DNA from: Mycolicibacterium sp. TY81 | GTDB lineage: Bacteria > Actinomycetota > Actinomycetes > Mycobacteriales > Mycobacteriaceae | Length of the DNA stretch: 64,000 bases | Assembly (NCBI RefSeq): GCF_018326285.1 | Contig: NZ_AP023362.1 | Location: 5,394,001-5,458,000 of the forward strand | Direction: 5' to 3' | Shown here: piece after piece, positions 43,740 through 54,292 of the stretch | How positions within the stretch are numbered: the stretch's first letter is position 1 | Layout: each line of letters starts with the position of its first letter | Made by a program: the position numbers and the translations under genes | Notes under the pieces: model-generated | What the model was told of the DNA's origin: nothing | Databases searched by the model: none | Seen by the model: only the letters and a program-made list of their open reading frames with translations

Positions 43740-44353
43740 CGGCGGACGGCCCGCTTGCCGAGCGTGTCCAGCAGCAGCGCCAGATGATCGATCAATTCGT
43801 CTGGAGTGAAGGTGATTTCGCCCGACAGCCAGGCGCTCAGCGTCTGGCCGACGCCCCCGACGGCAAAATGAGTGCTGGCCCGGCGCCGGTCTCCGGCCGG
43901 CAACTGAAGGGCGTCGCCGGCGTGCTGGCCGAGCAGCATGGCGAAGAAGACCGTCGACTCGTTGCGCTTGCGGGCCACGACCTCGTTGGACAGCTGGGCG
44001 CTGAACAGCAGGCGGCCGACCCTGGGGTCGTCGGCGATGGCGTGCACGATGTTGGCCATACCGGCGCGGCTCTGCTCGTCGGGCGGCGCCGCGGCGACCG
44101 CCGCCTGCGTCGTGGTGGCGAGCTCGGCGATCACATGGTCGAACACCGCCTCGACGAAAACGTCCTTGTCGGTGAAGCTTTCGTAGAAGTAGCGCATCGC
44201 CACGCCCGCTCCGGCGCAGATGGTCCGGACGGTGAGCTCCGGTGCCGGTGGCGCGGCACCCAAAATCTCCAGTCCGGCGTCGATCAGCCGGGCCCGTCGT
44301 TGGGCCAGGCGTTCTGCCGCGTCGATCCCGCGGTACGGCCGTACCTGAGGCAC
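43736..44353 (-). CDS. TetR family regulator (Rv0275c type)
   Basis: About 205 residues from GTG 44353; a longer N-terminus is possible. The helix-turn-helix is LTVRTICAGAGVAMRYFYESFTDKDVFVEAVFDHV. The ligand domain contains a long helix with a QSRAGMANIVHAIADDPRVGRLLF segment. It is divergent from the MpaB-type gene at 44431 and co-translated with the AraC gene. Ligand and targets are not known. Confidence 0.85.
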   Translation of the reverse strand: MPQVRPYRGIDAAERLAQRRARLIDAGLEILGAAPPAPELTVRTICAGAGVAMRYFYESFTDKDVFVEAVFDHVIAELATTTQAAVAAAPPDEQSRAGMANIVHAIADDPRVGRLLFSAQLSNEVVARKRNESTVFFAMLLGQHAGDALQLPAGDRRRASTHFAVGGVGQTLSAWLSGEITFTPDELIDHLALLLDTLGKRAVRR

Positions 44354-44430
44354 CCCGCCATCTTGACACCTGCACCGTGCCGCGGGCAATATCAGGAATC
44401 AATCGTTCTCACTTTTACGAGGAGTGACCA

Positions 44431-45309
44431 ATGACGGTCGATCTGGTCGAGATGCCGGTCAACGCTTGCGCGCCCGGCCGTCGGGTCCGCCGGAACGTCC
44501 AGTACGCCGACGGATTGGTCGGTGCGGCGCTGCTGGCGGGCCCGGCCAACGTGATCATGCAGCTCGCGCGGCCGGGCGTCGGCTACGGCGTCGTCGAGAG
44601 CCGCGTGGAGAGCGGCCGGACCGACCTGCATCCGATCAAGCGCGCCCGCACGACGTTCACGTACCTCGCGGTCGCGATCCTGGGATCCGACGAACAGAAG
44701 GCGGCGTACCGCAGCGCGGTGAACACGGCGCACCGGCAGGTGTACTCGACCCCGGACAGCCCGGTGAAGTACAGCGCGATGGACAAGAACCTGCAGCTGT
44801 GGGTGGCGGCGTGCCTGTTCAAGGGCGCGCTCGACGTCTATCGCATGGTGGTCGGTGAGTTGGACGACGAGACCGCCGAGGAGTTCTACCGCCAGGGCAT
44901 GACGATGGGCACCACACTGCAGGTGACGCCCGAGATGTGGCCGGCCGACCGGGCCGCCTTCGACAAGTACTGGCAGGAGTCGCTGGACCAGGTGCACATC
45001 GACGACACGGTGCGCGAGTACCTGTACCCGATCGCGGCGGTGCGGATGAAGGGGCTGCAACTTCCCGGTCCGCTGCAGCGCTGGTTCGAGTCGTTCTCCC
45101 TGCTGCTCACCACGGGCTTCCTGCCGCAACGTTTCCGCGACGAGATGCGGTTGCCGTGGGATGCCAAGCGGCAGAAGCGTTTCAACTCGGTGATGAAAGT
45201 CGTGAAGGCGGTCAACCGGGTCCTGCCCGGGCCGCTGCGGCGGTTCCCGTTCAACTGGATGCTGCGCGATCTGGACTGGCGCCTCCGCACCGGCCGCCCG
45301 CTGGTCTGA
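44431..45309 (+). CDS. Oxygenase MpaB family protein (Rv0276 type, DUF2236)
   Basis: A 292-residue protein of the MpaB/latex-clearing-protein-like group, heme-dependent oxygenases of which few are characterised. Family text: [40 protein letters not shown], and [40 protein letters not shown], where the His in NTAHRQV is a candidate heme ligand. No signal peptide. ATG 44431 has AGGAG 8 bases upstream. Confidence 0.83.
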   Translation: MTVDLVEMPVNACAPGRRVRRNVQYADGLVGAALLAGPANVIMQLARPGVGYGVVESRVESGRTDLHPIKRARTTFTYLAVAILGSDEQKAAYRSAVNTAHRQVYSTPDSPVKYSAMDKNLQLWVAACLFKGALDVYRMVVGELDDETAEEFYRQGMTMGTTLQVTPEMWPADRAAFDKYWQESLDQVHIDDTVREYLYPIAAVRMKGLQLPGPLQRWFESFSLLLTTGFLPQRFRDEMRLPWDAKRQKRFNSVMKVVKAVNRVLPGPLRRFPFNWMLRDLDWRLRTGRPLV

Positions 45310-45342
45310 GTCTCGTCTCGGTAGACGTCCATGTTGTCGGCG

Positions 45343-45348
45343 TACCCT
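45343..45348 (+). promoter_or_regulatory. TANNNT -10 element of a leaderless methyltransferase mRNA
   Basis: TACCCT ends 8 bases before GTG 45356, so transcription should start at or next to the start codon. No ribosome binding site is visible. Confidence 0.5.
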
Positions 45349-45355
45349 CGCGCGG

Positions 45356-46243
45356 GTGCGGACCGACAATGACAGCTGGGACATCAACTCGAGTGTTGGA
45401 TCGACTGCGGTGATGGTGGCCGCGGCGCGAGCATTGGAAGCGGCCAAGCCCAATCCGCTTGCGGTGGACCACTATGCCGAAGTGTTCACCCGCGCGGTCG
45501 GCGGCGTCTGGGCCGACGTGCTGGACGGCGAGGCGCCGGAACACCCGTTGGCGACGCCGGAGTTCGGCGAACCGTTCATCAACTTCCAGGGCGCGCGGAC
45601 CAAGTACTTCGACACGTACTTCCAGCGCGCGGCGGCGGCCGGCGTGCGTCAGGTCGTGCTGCTGGCCGCGGGGCTCGACTCTCGCGCCTACCGCCTGGAC
45701 TGGCCGGACGGCACCGTCATCTACGAGCTCGATCAGCCCCAGGTCCTCGAGTTCAAGCGGGAAGTGTTGGCGGGCAATGGGGCCGATCCGAAGGCGGAAC
45801 GCCGCGAGATCGCCGTCGACCTGCGCGACGACTGGCGGACAGCGCTCACCGATGCCGGCTTCGACCCGTCGCGCCCCTCGGCGTGGATTGCCGAGGGGCT
45901 GCTGATCTATCTGCCCGCGACGGCACAGGGCGATCTGTTCACCGGTATCGATGAGCTGGCGGCACCCGGCAGCTGGGTGGCGATCGAAGAGGGCAGGCCG
46001 ATGCCTGCCGAGGTGTTCGCGGCCAAGCGGGCTGCCGGGGACGAGATGGCGGAGGGCTTCTTCAAGCTGATCTACAACGAGCAGATCGCGCCCGCGGCGG
46101 ACTGGTTCGGCGCGCGGGGCTGGCGCGCCGAGGCAACCGGGCTCGCTGATTACTTCCGCTCGGTGGGCCGTCCGGTGCCGACGAACCCCGAAGCGGCGAC
46201 CATGATCGCCTCGAACACCCTGGTCACTGCCGTTAAGGAGTGA
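45356..46243 (+). CDS. SAM-dependent methyltransferase (Rv0281 type)
   Basis: A 295-residue paralogue of the methyltransferase at 42050. Signatures: [24 protein letters not shown] at the N-terminus, [47 protein letters not shown] (SAM-binding) and [15 protein letters not shown]. The last gene before ESX-3, as in M. tuberculosis, but the PE/PPE genes that precede it there are absent. GTG 45356 lies where the -10 element predicts the transcript start. Methyl acceptor unknown. Confidence 0.88.
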   Translation: MRTDNDSWDINSSVGSTAVMVAAARALEAAKPNPLAVDHYAEVFTRAVGGVWADVLDGEAPEHPLATPEFGEPFINFQGARTKYFDTYFQRAAAAGVRQVVLLAAGLDSRAYRLDWPDGTVIYELDQPQVLEFKREVLAGNGADPKAERREIAVDLRDDWRTALTDAGFDPSRPSAWIAEGLLIYLPATAQGDLFTGIDELAAPGSWVAIEEGRPMPAEVFAAKRAAGDEMAEGFFKLIYNEQIAPAADWFGARGWRAEATGLADYFRSVGRPVPTNPEAATMIASNTLVTAVKE

Positions 46244-46284
46244 GCGTCGTCACCTGCTGAAGCGGTGGGGTGCGTCTCGACAAC

Positions 46285-46357
46285 TTAAGTTATGCAATGC
46301 TAACTTCGCAGGGGTTAGCTTAGGCATACTTAAGGAGATATGCGGGGACTCTAATAT
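46285..46357 (+). promoter_or_regulatory. ESX-3 promoter with two tandem IdeR-like boxes
   Basis: Two 19-bp windows match the IdeR consensus TTAGGTTAGGCTAACCTAA: 46285-46303 (14 of 19) and 46315-46333 (15 of 19), with centres 30 bp (about three helical turns) apart. Right after, TTAAGG (46330-46335) and TAATAT (46352-46357), 16 bp apart, make a good promoter with transcript start near 46364. The second box overlaps the -35. ESX-3 repression by IdeR-Fe is known in mycobacteria. Confidence 0.8.
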
Positions 46358-46372
46358 CCCGCGAACACAGAT

Positions 46373-46516
46373 ATGGGCACTGACACATTTGCGGTATCCG
46401 CCGCGGCGCACTTCCAGCAAGGCGCGCCCGCACGACGGCACAGTGCCCGTCTCTCGGCCCGTCGGGAACCAACCCGATCCGCATGCCGACTCCTTCTTAG
46501 GGCGGCCGCCAGATGA
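46373..46516 (+). CDS. Possible 47-aa leader ORF of the ESX-3 operon
   Basis: ATG 46373, about 9 bases after the predicted transcript start, to TGA 46514-46516, which overlaps the eccA3 ATG 46513 as ATGA. The product is very Arg- and Ala-rich and uses codons rare in this genome near its end (CTT CTT AGG, AGA). It could be a leader peptide coupled to eccA3 or chance. No ribosome binding site precedes it. Confidence 0.35.
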   Translation: MGTDTFAVSAAAHFQQGAPARRHSARLSARREPTRSACRLLLRAAAR

Positions 46517-48411
46517 GTGGATTGTCCCCTGGCGTGTCGACGACGGAAAGGACCCACGTGCGACCGAGCACCGCGGGCAGTAACACAGTGGTGGCCGAAG
46601 TTGATGCGGCACAGCGGGTATCACGGGTCGACCGTGACGTGCTGACCCGGTTCGCCACCGGCTGCCTGGCGCTCGGCCTCACCGTCGACGGCCGTCGTCG
46701 CCCGGCCGACCTCGATGCCGCCCTGGGTGGCTTCCTGACTCTGACGCGCATCGCCGGCGAGCACTGCGACGCCTGGACCGGCTTGGCTGCCGCAGGCGCG
46801 GCAACGCCCGACGTGGTCGAGGCCATCTGGCGGACGGTTTCGTCGGCGGGTGTGTTGCAGCAGGCCCTCGACCTCGCCGACGGCGATCTGGGCTTCACCT
46901 ACGACAGTGGTCTGTACCTGCAGTTCCGCGCCGCCGACCGCGACGGTTTCCAGCTGGCCTACGCCGCGACGCTCGCCGGTGCCGGCGCCTACGAAGAGGC
47001 CGATCAGCTGGTCGGCGACCTGCTCGACCGCAAGCCCGGCTGGCTGCCGGCGCGCTGGGTGCGGGTGGCGATGCACCACCGCACCCGCCGCTGGTCCGAC
47101 GTCGTCCGGCAGCTGACCCCGATCGTCAACGACCCCAACCTCGACGCGAACTACGCGCACGCCGCGCGGGTGGCGCTGGGTATCGCCCTGGCACACCTGG
47201 GCATGTTCGCTCCCGCGCTCTCGCACCTCGAGGATCCCGAGGGACCGGTGTCCGTCGCCGCCGTGGACGGCACGTTCGTCAAGGCGCTGTCGCTGCGGGC
47301 GCAGGGCGAGGACGACGAGGCCAACGACGTGCTGGCCGAGTTGTATGCCGCGCACCCCGACAACACCGCCGCCGAACATGCGTTGACCGACACCAGCTTC
47401 GGCATCGACCCGACGACCGCCGCCAGGATCGAGGCCCGGCACAACCCGTGGGATCCCGAGACCGAGCCGACCGAGGCCGACTTCGTGGACCCGGATGCCA
47501 AGTCACGCAAGGCCCATCTGCTCGTCGAAGCCGAGGCCGAGCTCGCCGAGTTCATCGGCCTGGAAGAGGTCAAGTATCAGGTGGCCCGGCTGAAAAGCTC
47601 TGTGGCCATGTCGATTCGACGGCAGGAGCGGGGCCTGGCCGTGGCCCAGCGCACCAATCACCTGGTGTTCGCCGGACCGCCCGGAACCGGTAAGACGACC
47701 ATCGCCCGCGTGGTCGCCAAGATCTACTGCGGCCTGGGCCTGCTGCGTAAAGAGACGGTGCGCGAGGTGCACCGTGCCGACCTGATCGGCCAGCACATCG
47801 GTGAAACCGAGGCCAAGACCAACGCGATCATCGACAGCGCGCTCGACGGCGTGCTGTTCCTCGACGAGGCGTACGCACTGGTGTCCACCGGCGCCAAGAA
47901 CGACTTCGGTCTGGTCGCCATCGACACCCTGCTGGCCCGCATGGAGAACGACCGCAGCCGCCTGGTCGTGATCATCGCCGGCTACCGCAAGGACCTGGAC
48001 ATGTTCCTGGACACCAACGAAGGTCTGCGCTCGCGCTTCACCCGCAGCATCGACTTCCCGTCCTACTCGGCGACCGAACTCACCGAGATCGCCATGCGGA
48101 TGGCCGAAAAGCGCGACAGCGTCTTCGAACCCGCGGCGCAGAAGGAGATGGAGCAGCTGTTCGGGCACCTCGCGACGGCGACGACGCCCGACGCGGCCGG
48201 TGTCGCGCGCCGCAGCCTGGACATCGCGGGTAACGGCCGCTTCGTCCGAAACCTGGTGGAGCGCTCCGAGGAAGAACGTGAGTACCGGCTGGATCACCTT
48301 GCCGCACATGACTTCACCGATGACGAACTCATGACGATCACCGCGGGTGACGTCAGCAACTCGGCCGCGCCGTTGCTGCGCGGCCTCGGACTGGCGGTGC
48401 CCGGGCAATGA
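46513..48411 (+). CDS. eccA3: ESX-3 type VII secretion AAA+ ATPase EccA3
   Basis: A 632-residue cytosolic ATPase of ESX-3, which helps release or recycle substrate-chaperone complexes. The N-terminal ~280 residues form TPR-like helices (YAATLAGAGAYEEADQLVGDLL). The CbbX-type AAA+ domain has Walker A GPPGTGKT (about 388-395), Walker B GVLFLDEAYAL (about 445) and RSRFTRSIDFPS. Start ATG 46513 is used; GTG 46558, behind GGAAAGGA, is a credible alternative that would remove 15 residues. The stop overlaps eccB3 by 4 bp. Confidence 0.93.
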   Translation: MSGLSPGVSTTERTHVRPSTAGSNTVVAEVDAAQRVSRVDRDVLTRFATGCLALGLTVDGRRRPADLDAALGGFLTLTRIAGEHCDAWTGLAAAGAATPDVVEAIWRTVSSAGVLQQALDLADGDLGFTYDSGLYLQFRAADRDGFQLAYAATLAGAGAYEEADQLVGDLLDRKPGWLPARWVRVAMHHRTRRWSDVVRQLTPIVNDPNLDANYAHAARVALGIALAHLGMFAPALSHLEDPEGPVSVAAVDGTFVKALSLRAQGEDDEANDVLAELYAAHPDNTAAEHALTDTSFGIDPTTAARIEARHNPWDPETEPTEADFVDPDAKSRKAHLLVEAEAELAEFIGLEEVKYQVARLKSSVAMSIRRQERGLAVAQRTNHLVFAGPPGTGKTTIARVVAKIYCGLGLLRKETVREVHRADLIGQHIGETEAKTNAIIDSALDGVLFLDEAYALVSTGAKNDFGLVAIDTLLARMENDRSRLVVIIAGYRKDLDMFLDTNEGLRSRFTRSIDFPSYSATELTEIAMRMAEKRDSVFEPAAQKEMEQLFGHLATATTPDAAGVARRSLDIAGNGRFVRNLVERSEEEREYRLDHLAAHDFTDDELMTITAGDVSNSAAPLLRGLGLAVPGQ

Positions 48412-49997
48412 GCAGCGAAGAGCGTAAGACATTCAGTTCCCGTACTCCGGTGAACGACAACCCGGACCAGATCCACTACCGCCGCGGATTCGTCACACGG
48501 CACCAGGTGTCCGGTTGGCGATTCCTCATGCGGCGCATCGCCTCTGGTGTGGCCCTGCATGACACCCGCATGCTGGTCGACCCGTTGCGGACCCAGAGCC
48601 GCTCGGTTCTGGTCGGCGCACTGGTGCTCGTCACCGGCCTGGCGGGCTGCTTCGTCTTCTCCCTGATCCGGCCGGCGGGTGTCGCGGGCAACAACGTGAT
48701 CCTGGCCGACCGGGAGACCTCGGCGCTGTATGTCCGGGTCGGCGACCAACTGCACCCTGTCCTCAATCTGACGTCGGCCCGGCTCATCGCCGGACGGCCC
48801 GACAACCCGACCCTCGTCCCGAGCGCGGAACTGGACAAGTTCCCGCGCGGCAGCCTCATCGGCATCCCGGGCGCCCCGGAACGCATGGTGCCCAACACTT
48901 CTCGTGACGCCGACTGGACCGTGTGTGACGCGGCCACGGGCGAGGTCGTGGGGGCCACCCTGATCACCGGCCCGCTCGCCGAAGGCGGATCGCGCGCGGC
49001 CGCGCTGGGTGCCAACGATGCCGTGCTGGTGCGCAACGACGGTGTCGGCTCCGCCGGCGTCAACGGCGGCAGCTGGCTGCTGTGGAACGGCAAGCGCAGC
49101 GCGGTCGACCTCAACAACCGCGCGGTGACGGCAGCACTCGGCCTGGGCGCCAACGGAACTGCCCTGCCCGCGCCCCGTGCCATCGCCGATGGCCTGTTCA
49201 ACGCGATCCCCGAGTCGGCCCCGCTGGCCGCACCGGTGATCGTCAACGCGGGCCAGCCGACGCCGTACCCCATGCCGGTCGCGGCACCCGTCGGCGCCGT
49301 GGTCACCGCCGTCACCACCGAGGCCGCCACCGACAACGCGGTGCGGTACTACGCGGTCCTCGACGATGGCCTGCAACCGATTTCACAGGTCGTCGCCGCG
49401 ATTCTGCGCAACACCGACTCGTACGGTCTGGAGCAACCGCCGCGGCTGAGCGCCGACCAGGTCGCCCGCATCCCGGTCTCCACCGCGATCAACACCGCGG
49501 CGTACCCGGAGCGCCCGCTGACCGTCGTCGACGCCACCAAGGCGCCGCTGACCTGCGCCCGCTGGACCAAACACGATGGTGCCACGACGAATTCGCTCAC
49601 TCTGCTGGCGGGAGCGACGCTGCCGCTGCCCGCCGACGCGCACACCGTGGCACTGGCGGGCCCGGCCGGCACCGCGCAGCGCGTCGCGGTGACTCCGGGC
49701 ACCGGTTACTTCGTCCAGGCCACCGGCCAGGGGGGAACCCCGGCGCTGTCGGGCTACTGGATCAGCGACACCGGCGTCCGCTACGGCATCTCCACCGAGG
49801 GTGACGCCACCAATGCCAACCGGAAAACCCCTGCCGCGCTGGGACTCACCGCATCACCGCTGCCGGTGCCGTGGTCGATCCTCAGCCAGTTCACGCCCGG
49901 CCCGACGTTGTCGCGCAGTGAGGCGTTGCAGGTCCCGGCGCTCGTGCCCACCCGGACGAGCCCGGCAGTCGAAATCGCCGTGAGGGAGAACCCGTGA
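48408..49997 (+). CDS. eccB3: ESX-3 core component EccB3
   Basis: A 529-residue single-pass membrane protein. The cytosolic N-terminus ([25 protein letters not shown]) is followed by the transmembrane helix at about 64-84 ([21 protein letters not shown]) and a large periplasmic domain with repeated propeller-like units and conserved Cys (TVCDA, LTCARW). It forms the periplasmic part of the ESX-3 membrane complex. ATG overlaps eccA3 and the stop overlaps eccC3, each by 4 bp. Confidence 0.95.
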   Translation: MSSEERKTFSSRTPVNDNPDQIHYRRGFVTRHQVSGWRFLMRRIASGVALHDTRMLVDPLRTQSRSVLVGALVLVTGLAGCFVFSLIRPAGVAGNNVILADRETSALYVRVGDQLHPVLNLTSARLIAGRPDNPTLVPSAELDKFPRGSLIGIPGAPERMVPNTSRDADWTVCDAATGEVVGATLITGPLAEGGSRAAALGANDAVLVRNDGVGSAGVNGGSWLLWNGKRSAVDLNNRAVTAALGLGANGTALPAPRAIADGLFNAIPESAPLAAPVIVNAGQPTPYPMPVAAPVGAVVTAVTTEAATDNAVRYYAVLDDGLQPISQVVAAILRNTDSYGLEQPPRLSADQVARIPVSTAINTAAYPERPLTVVDATKAPLTCARWTKHDGATTNSLTLLAGATLPLPADAHTVALAGPAGTAQRVAVTPGTGYFVQATGQGGTPALSGYWISDTGVRYGISTEGDATNANRKTPAALGLTASPLPVPWSILSQFTPGPTLSRSEALQVPALVPTRTSPAVEIAVRENP

Positions 49998-52900
49998 GCC
50001 GTCTGATCTTCGAAGCGCGGCGCCGGCTGCCCATCCCGGCAACCCGCGCGAGCGTCATCACCATCGAGCCGCCGCCGGAGCTGCCGCGGCTGGTGCCGCC
50101 GTCGTTGTTGCGCCGGGTGCTGCCCTACCTGATCGTCATCCTGATCGTCGGGATGATCGTGGCCCTGGTGGCCACCGGCATGCGTGTCATCTCGCCGCAG
50201 ACGCTGTTCTTCCCGTTCGTACTCCTGTTGGCGGCCACCGCGTTCTACCGCGGCTCGGACAACAAGACCCGGACCGAGGAGGTCGACGCCGAACGCGCCG
50301 ACTACCTGCGCTACCTGTCGGTGGTGCGGGACAACGTGCGGGCCCAGGCGGCCGAGCAGCGCGCTGCCCGCGAGTGGTCCCACCCGGCGCCCGACAAGCT
50401 GGCCGCAGTCGCCGGCACCCGTCGCCAGTGGGAGCGCGACCCGCACGACGCCGACTACCTGGTGGTGCGGGCCGGTCTGCACGACGCCCGCCTGGAGACG
50501 GTGCTGCAGGTCAAGGACACCGCGGCCGAGATCGATCTGGAACCGGTGTCGCACAGCGCATTACGTGGACTGCTCGACGTGCAGCGGACGGTGCCCGCGG
50601 TGCCCGGCGGTATCGACCTGGCCAAGGTTTCGCGGATCACCGTGCTCGGTGATGCCGATGAGGTGCGCGGCGCGCTGCGGGCCTGGATCGCGCAAGCGGT
50701 GACGTGGCACGACCCGGCCCTGCTGGGGATCGCCCTGGCCGCGGCGGACGCCGAGGCGCTGGAATCGGAGTCGTGGTCGTGGCTGAAGTGGCTGCCGCAC
50801 AGTGACATCCCGGGCCAGATCGACGGTGTCGGCCCGGCTCGCTATCTCGCCGCCGGCGTCCCCGAGCTCGCCGCCCTGATGTCCGGTGAGCTCGCCGACC
50901 GGCAACCGTTCGGCGGCGCCGACAGCACGCCGCTGCGGCACCTGCTGATCGTCGTGGACGACCCGGACGCCGACCTCGGTGAGCTGCTGCCGCGGACCGG
51001 CCTGGCCGGTGTCACGGTGCTGCAGCGCGGCACCGAACAGCCCGAGTACCCGGACCCCGACCGCCCGGTGCTGCGCGTGTCCGGTGGCCGCATCGAGCGG
51101 TGGGCCGCGGCCGGCTGGCAGCCGTACTTCGATGTCGCCGACGACTTTTCGCCGCACGCCGCGGCGCACCTGGCCCGCGGCCTCGCGCGCTGGGACTCGA
51201 ACCCGAACCGGGCCCGGAGCACGGGCGCCGGCCTGGCCACCTTCGGCACCCTGCTGGGCATCCCGGATGCGGCGGCGCTCGACGTCGCCGGCCTGTGGGC
51301 GCCGCGCTCGCGGGCCGAGGAGCTGCGCGTGCCCATCGGTGTCACCGCCACCGGTGAACCGCTGATGTTCGACCTGAAGGACGAGGCCGAAGGCGGCATG
51401 GGTCCGCACGGTCTGATGATCGGTATGACGGGCTCGGGCAAGTCGCAGACCCTGATGTCGATCCTGTTGTCGCTGTTGACGACTCACTCGGCCGACCGAC
51501 TCATCGTCATCTATGCCGACTTCAAGGGCGAGGCCGGCGCCGACATCTTCCGGGACTTCCCGCAGGTGGTGGCCGTCATCTCGAACATGGCCGAGAAGCG
51601 CTCGCTGGCCGACCGGTTCGCGGACACCCTCCGCGGTGAGGTGGCCCGGCGTGAGCAGTTGCTGATGGAGGCCGGTCGCCGCGTGCAGGGCAGCGCCTTC
51701 AACTCGGTGCTGGAGTACGAGGCGGCGCAGGCAGCCGGACACGACCTGCCGCCGATCCCGACGCTGCTGGTGGTCGCCGACGAGTTCTCCCTGATGCTCG
51801 CCGACCATCCCGAGTACGCCGAGCTGTTCGACTACGTTGCCCGCAAGGGCCGTTCGTTCCGCATCCACATCCTGTTCGCGTCGCAGACGCTGGACGTGGG
51901 CCGGATCAAGGACATCGACAAGAACACCTCCTACCGCATCGGTCTGAAGGTCGCGAGCCCGTCGATCAGCCGGCAGATCATCGGCGTCGAGGACGCGTAC
52001 CACATCGAGGCCGGTCCGGAACACAAGGGCGAGGGCTTCCTGGTCCCCACCCCGGGCGCGGTGCCGGTGAAGTTCCGCAGCACCTACGTGGACGGCATCT
52101 ATGACCCGCCACGTGCCGAGAAAGCGGTTGTGGTGCATGCGGTTCCGCAGCCGCAGCTCTTCCCGGCGGGTCATGTCACGCCGGCTCCCGACACGGTGAT
52201 CGTCACCGACACGGCACCGGATCTGCGTCCGCCCCGCAAGCTGGTCGCCACCATCGGCGAGCAGTTGGCGCAGTACGGTCCGCAGGCGCCGCGCCTGTGG
52301 CTGGCTCCGCTGGACGAGCCGATCGCGCTGCCGGAGCTGTTGGCCGGTACCGAGATTCCCGCGGGCCACGGCCGGTGGCCGCTGGGCGAGATCGACAGGC
52401 CGTTCCAGATGCGCCGCGACCCGCTGGTCTTCGACGCCACGTCGGCGGCCGCCAACCTGGTCATCCACGGTGGGCCGAAGTCCGGCAAATCGACTGCGCT
52501 GCAGACGTTCATCCTGTCGGCGGCCGCGACCCACTCGCCGCGTGCGGTCACGTTCTACTGCCTCGACTACGGCGGCGGCGGGCTGCGCTCGCTCAAGCCG
52601 CTGGCCCACGTCGGTAGCGTCGCGTCACCGCTGGAACCCGAGCGCATCCGTCGCACCTTCGGCGAGCTGGAGCAGCTGCTGGCGTCGCGTCAGGCCCGCG
52701 CCGCCGCCGGTGACGGCGACCTGCGCGATGACGGCTACGGCGACGTGTTCCTGGTGATCGACAACCTGTACGCGTTCAGCCGCGACAACACCGACACGTT
52801 CAACACCCGGAACCCGTTGCTGTCCAAGGTGACCGAACTGGTCAACACCGGCATGGCCTACGGCATCCACGTGGTGATCACGACGCCCAACTGGCTCGAG

Positions 52901-53983
52901 GTGCCGCTGGCGATGCGCGACGGCCTGGGCCTGCGGCTCGAGCTCAAGCTGGCCGACTCGCGCGACAGCAATGTGCGGTCCGCGGGTAATCCGGGAGTGG
53001 CGGCCCTGTCCCGCCCCGCCGACGGCGTCCCGGCCGACCAGCCGGGCCGCGGCCTGACCATGGCAGCCGAGCACTTCCTGTTCGCCGAACCGGATCTCGG
53101 TGTGATCGCCGCCATCAACGACCGGTACCCGGGGCAGACGGCGCCGCCCGTGCGCCTGCTGCCGACGGACCTGGCCCCGGAAACCCTTGCGCCGCTGTAC
53201 CACAGCCCCGAGACGATCGTCATCGGTCAGCGCGAGCAGGACCTGGCCCCGGTCACGGTCGACTTCGCGGCCAACCCGCTGCTGATGGTGCTGGGCGACG
53301 CCAAGTCCGGCAAGACGACGCTGCTGCGGCACGTGATCCGTACGGTCCGCGACAACGCCACGCCGGAGTCGGTCGCGTTCACCGTGATCGATCGCCGGCT
53401 GCACCTGGTGGACGAGCCGTTGTTCCCGGACAACGAGTACACGCCCAACATCGACCGCGTGACCCCGGCGATGCTCGGTCTGGCCGCGCTTCTCGAAAAG
53501 CGCAGGCCCCCAGCGGGTCTGACGGCCGCCGAGCTGAGCGGCTGGACATACCGGAACGGGCAGGGCAACCACCTGCACTACCTGATCATCGACGACGTCG
53601 ACCAGATCCCGGATGCCCCCGCGGTCAGTGGTCCGTTCGTCGGCCAGCGGCCCTGGACGGCGCTGCTGGGGCTGCTGTCCCAGGCGTCCGAACTGGGTCT
53701 GCGGGTGATCGTCACCGCCCGGGCCGCCGGCTCCGCCCACGCGGTGATGACGGCTCCGTTGCTGCGCAGGCTCAACGAGCTGCAGGCCACCACCGTCATG
53801 CTGTCCGGCAACCCGCAGGACAGCGGCCGCATCCGCGGCCACCGGTTCAACCGGCTGCCGGCCGGTCGGGCCATGGTGCTCGGCGACAGCGACGAGGCCA
53901 CGTATGTCCAGTTGATCAATCCGCTGGTGGCCGACCCGATCACCGGGCGGCCCACCGGAACACAACGAGGGGAGTTCCACTGA
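49994..53983 (+). CDS. eccC3: ESX-3 FtsK/SpoIIIE-type ATPase EccC3
   Basis: A 1329-residue motor of ESX-3. Two transmembrane helices near residues 36-80 ([19 protein letters not shown] and [15 protein letters not shown]) are followed by a DUF/stalk region and three ATPase domains with Walker A motifs MTGSGKSQ (about 478), GGPKSGKST (about 826) and GDAKSGKTT (about 1100). EccC3 is intact here as one polypeptide. It recognises C-terminal signals of substrates such as EsxG/EsxH. The stop TGA shares one base with the pe5 ATG. Confidence 0.95.
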   Translation: MSRLIFEARRRLPIPATRASVITIEPPPELPRLVPPSLLRRVLPYLIVILIVGMIVALVATGMRVISPQTLFFPFVLLLAATAFYRGSDNKTRTEEVDAERADYLRYLSVVRDNVRAQAAEQRAAREWSHPAPDKLAAVAGTRRQWERDPHDADYLVVRAGLHDARLETVLQVKDTAAEIDLEPVSHSALRGLLDVQRTVPAVPGGIDLAKVSRITVLGDADEVRGALRAWIAQAVTWHDPALLGIALAAADAEALESESWSWLKWLPHSDIPGQIDGVGPARYLAAGVPELAALMSGELADRQPFGGADSTPLRHLLIVVDDPDADLGELLPRTGLAGVTVLQRGTEQPEYPDPDRPVLRVSGGRIERWAAAGWQPYFDVADDFSPHAAAHLARGLARWDSNPNRARSTGAGLATFGTLLGIPDAAALDVAGLWAPRSRAEELRVPIGVTATGEPLMFDLKDEAEGGMGPHGLMIGMTGSGKSQTLMSILLSLLTTHSADRLIVIYADFKGEAGADIFRDFPQVVAVISNMAEKRSLADRFADTLRGEVARREQLLMEAGRRVQGSAFNSVLEYEAAQAAGHDLPPIPTLLVVADEFSLMLADHPEYAELFDYVARKGRSFRIHILFASQTLDVGRIKDIDKNTSYRIGLKVASPSISRQIIGVEDAYHIEAGPEHKGEGFLVPTPGAVPVKFRSTYVDGIYDPPRAEKAVVVHAVPQPQLFPAGHVTPAPDTVIVTDTAPDLRPPRKLVATIGEQLAQYGPQAPRLWLAPLDEPIALPELLAGTEIPAGHGRWPLGEIDRPFQMRRDPLVFDATSAAANLVIHGGPKSGKSTALQTFILSAAATHSPRAVTFYCLDYGGGGLRSLKPLAHVGSVASPLEPERIRRTFGELEQLLASRQARAAAGDGDLRDDGYGDVFLVIDNLYAFSRDNTDTFNTRNPLLSKVTELVNTGMAYGIHVVITTPNWLEVPLAMRDGLGLRLELKLADSRDSNVRSAGNPGVAALSRPADGVPADQPGRGLTMAAEHFLFAEPDLGVIAAINDRYPGQTAPPVRLLPTDLAPETLAPLYHSPETIVIGQREQDLAPVTVDFAANPLLMVLGDAKSGKTTLLRHVIRTVRDNATPESVAFTVIDRRLHLVDEPLFPDNEYTPNIDRVTPAMLGLAALLEKRRPPAGLTAAELSGWTYRNGQGNHLHYLIIDDVDQIPDAPAVSGPFVGQRPWTALLGLLSQASELGLRVIVTARAAGSAHAVMTAPLLRRLNELQATTVMLSGNPQDSGRIRGHRFNRLPAGRAMVLGDSDEATYVQLINPLVADPITGRPTGTQRGEFH

Positions 53984-54291
53984 TGACCTTGCGCGTCGTT
54001 CCCGAAGGACTGACCGCAGCCGGTGCCGCCGTCGAGGCGCTCACCGCTCGGCTCGCCGCCGCCCACGCCGCGGCCGCTCCCGCGGTCACCGCGGTGATCC
54101 CGCCCGCCGCGGACCCGGTTTCGCTGCAGACGGCGATCAGCCTCAGCGCCCACGGCGCCGAGCACGAGGCGGTCGCGACCCAGGGCGTCACCGAACTCGG
54201 CCGCGCCGGCGGCGGTGTCACCGAAGCCGGAATCAGCTACGCGACGGGCGACGCCGAAGCCGCCGCCACCTACGTCACGGTCCTGGGCTGA
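53983..54291 (+). CDS. pe5: PE family protein PE5
   Basis: A 102-residue PE protein, helical hairpin partner of PPE4 and an ESX-3 substrate. The Pro-Glu motif is at VVPEGL near residue 7, and most of the rest is Ala-rich helix. The C-terminus carries the [12 protein letters not shown] text; YATGD fits the YxxxD/E secretion signal. It overlaps eccC3 by one base and precedes ppe4 by one base. Short length, without a PGRS tail, is normal for this locus. Confidence 0.93.
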   Translation: MTLRVVPEGLTAAGAAVEALTARLAAAHAAAAPAVTAVIPPAADPVSLQTAISLSAHGAEHEAVATQGVTELGRAGGGVTEAGISYATGDAEAAATYVTVLG

Positions 54292-54292
54292 G

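Noticed and set aside
46285..46303. Zur box upstream of eccA3
   Set aside because: Zur controls ESX-3 in M. tuberculosis, but I see no convincing TGAAAATNATTTTCA-like palindrome here; the dyad fits IdeR better.
50561..52609. 682-aa minus-strand ORF opposite eccC3
   Set aside because: Shadow of the ATPase gene; no recognisable motif.
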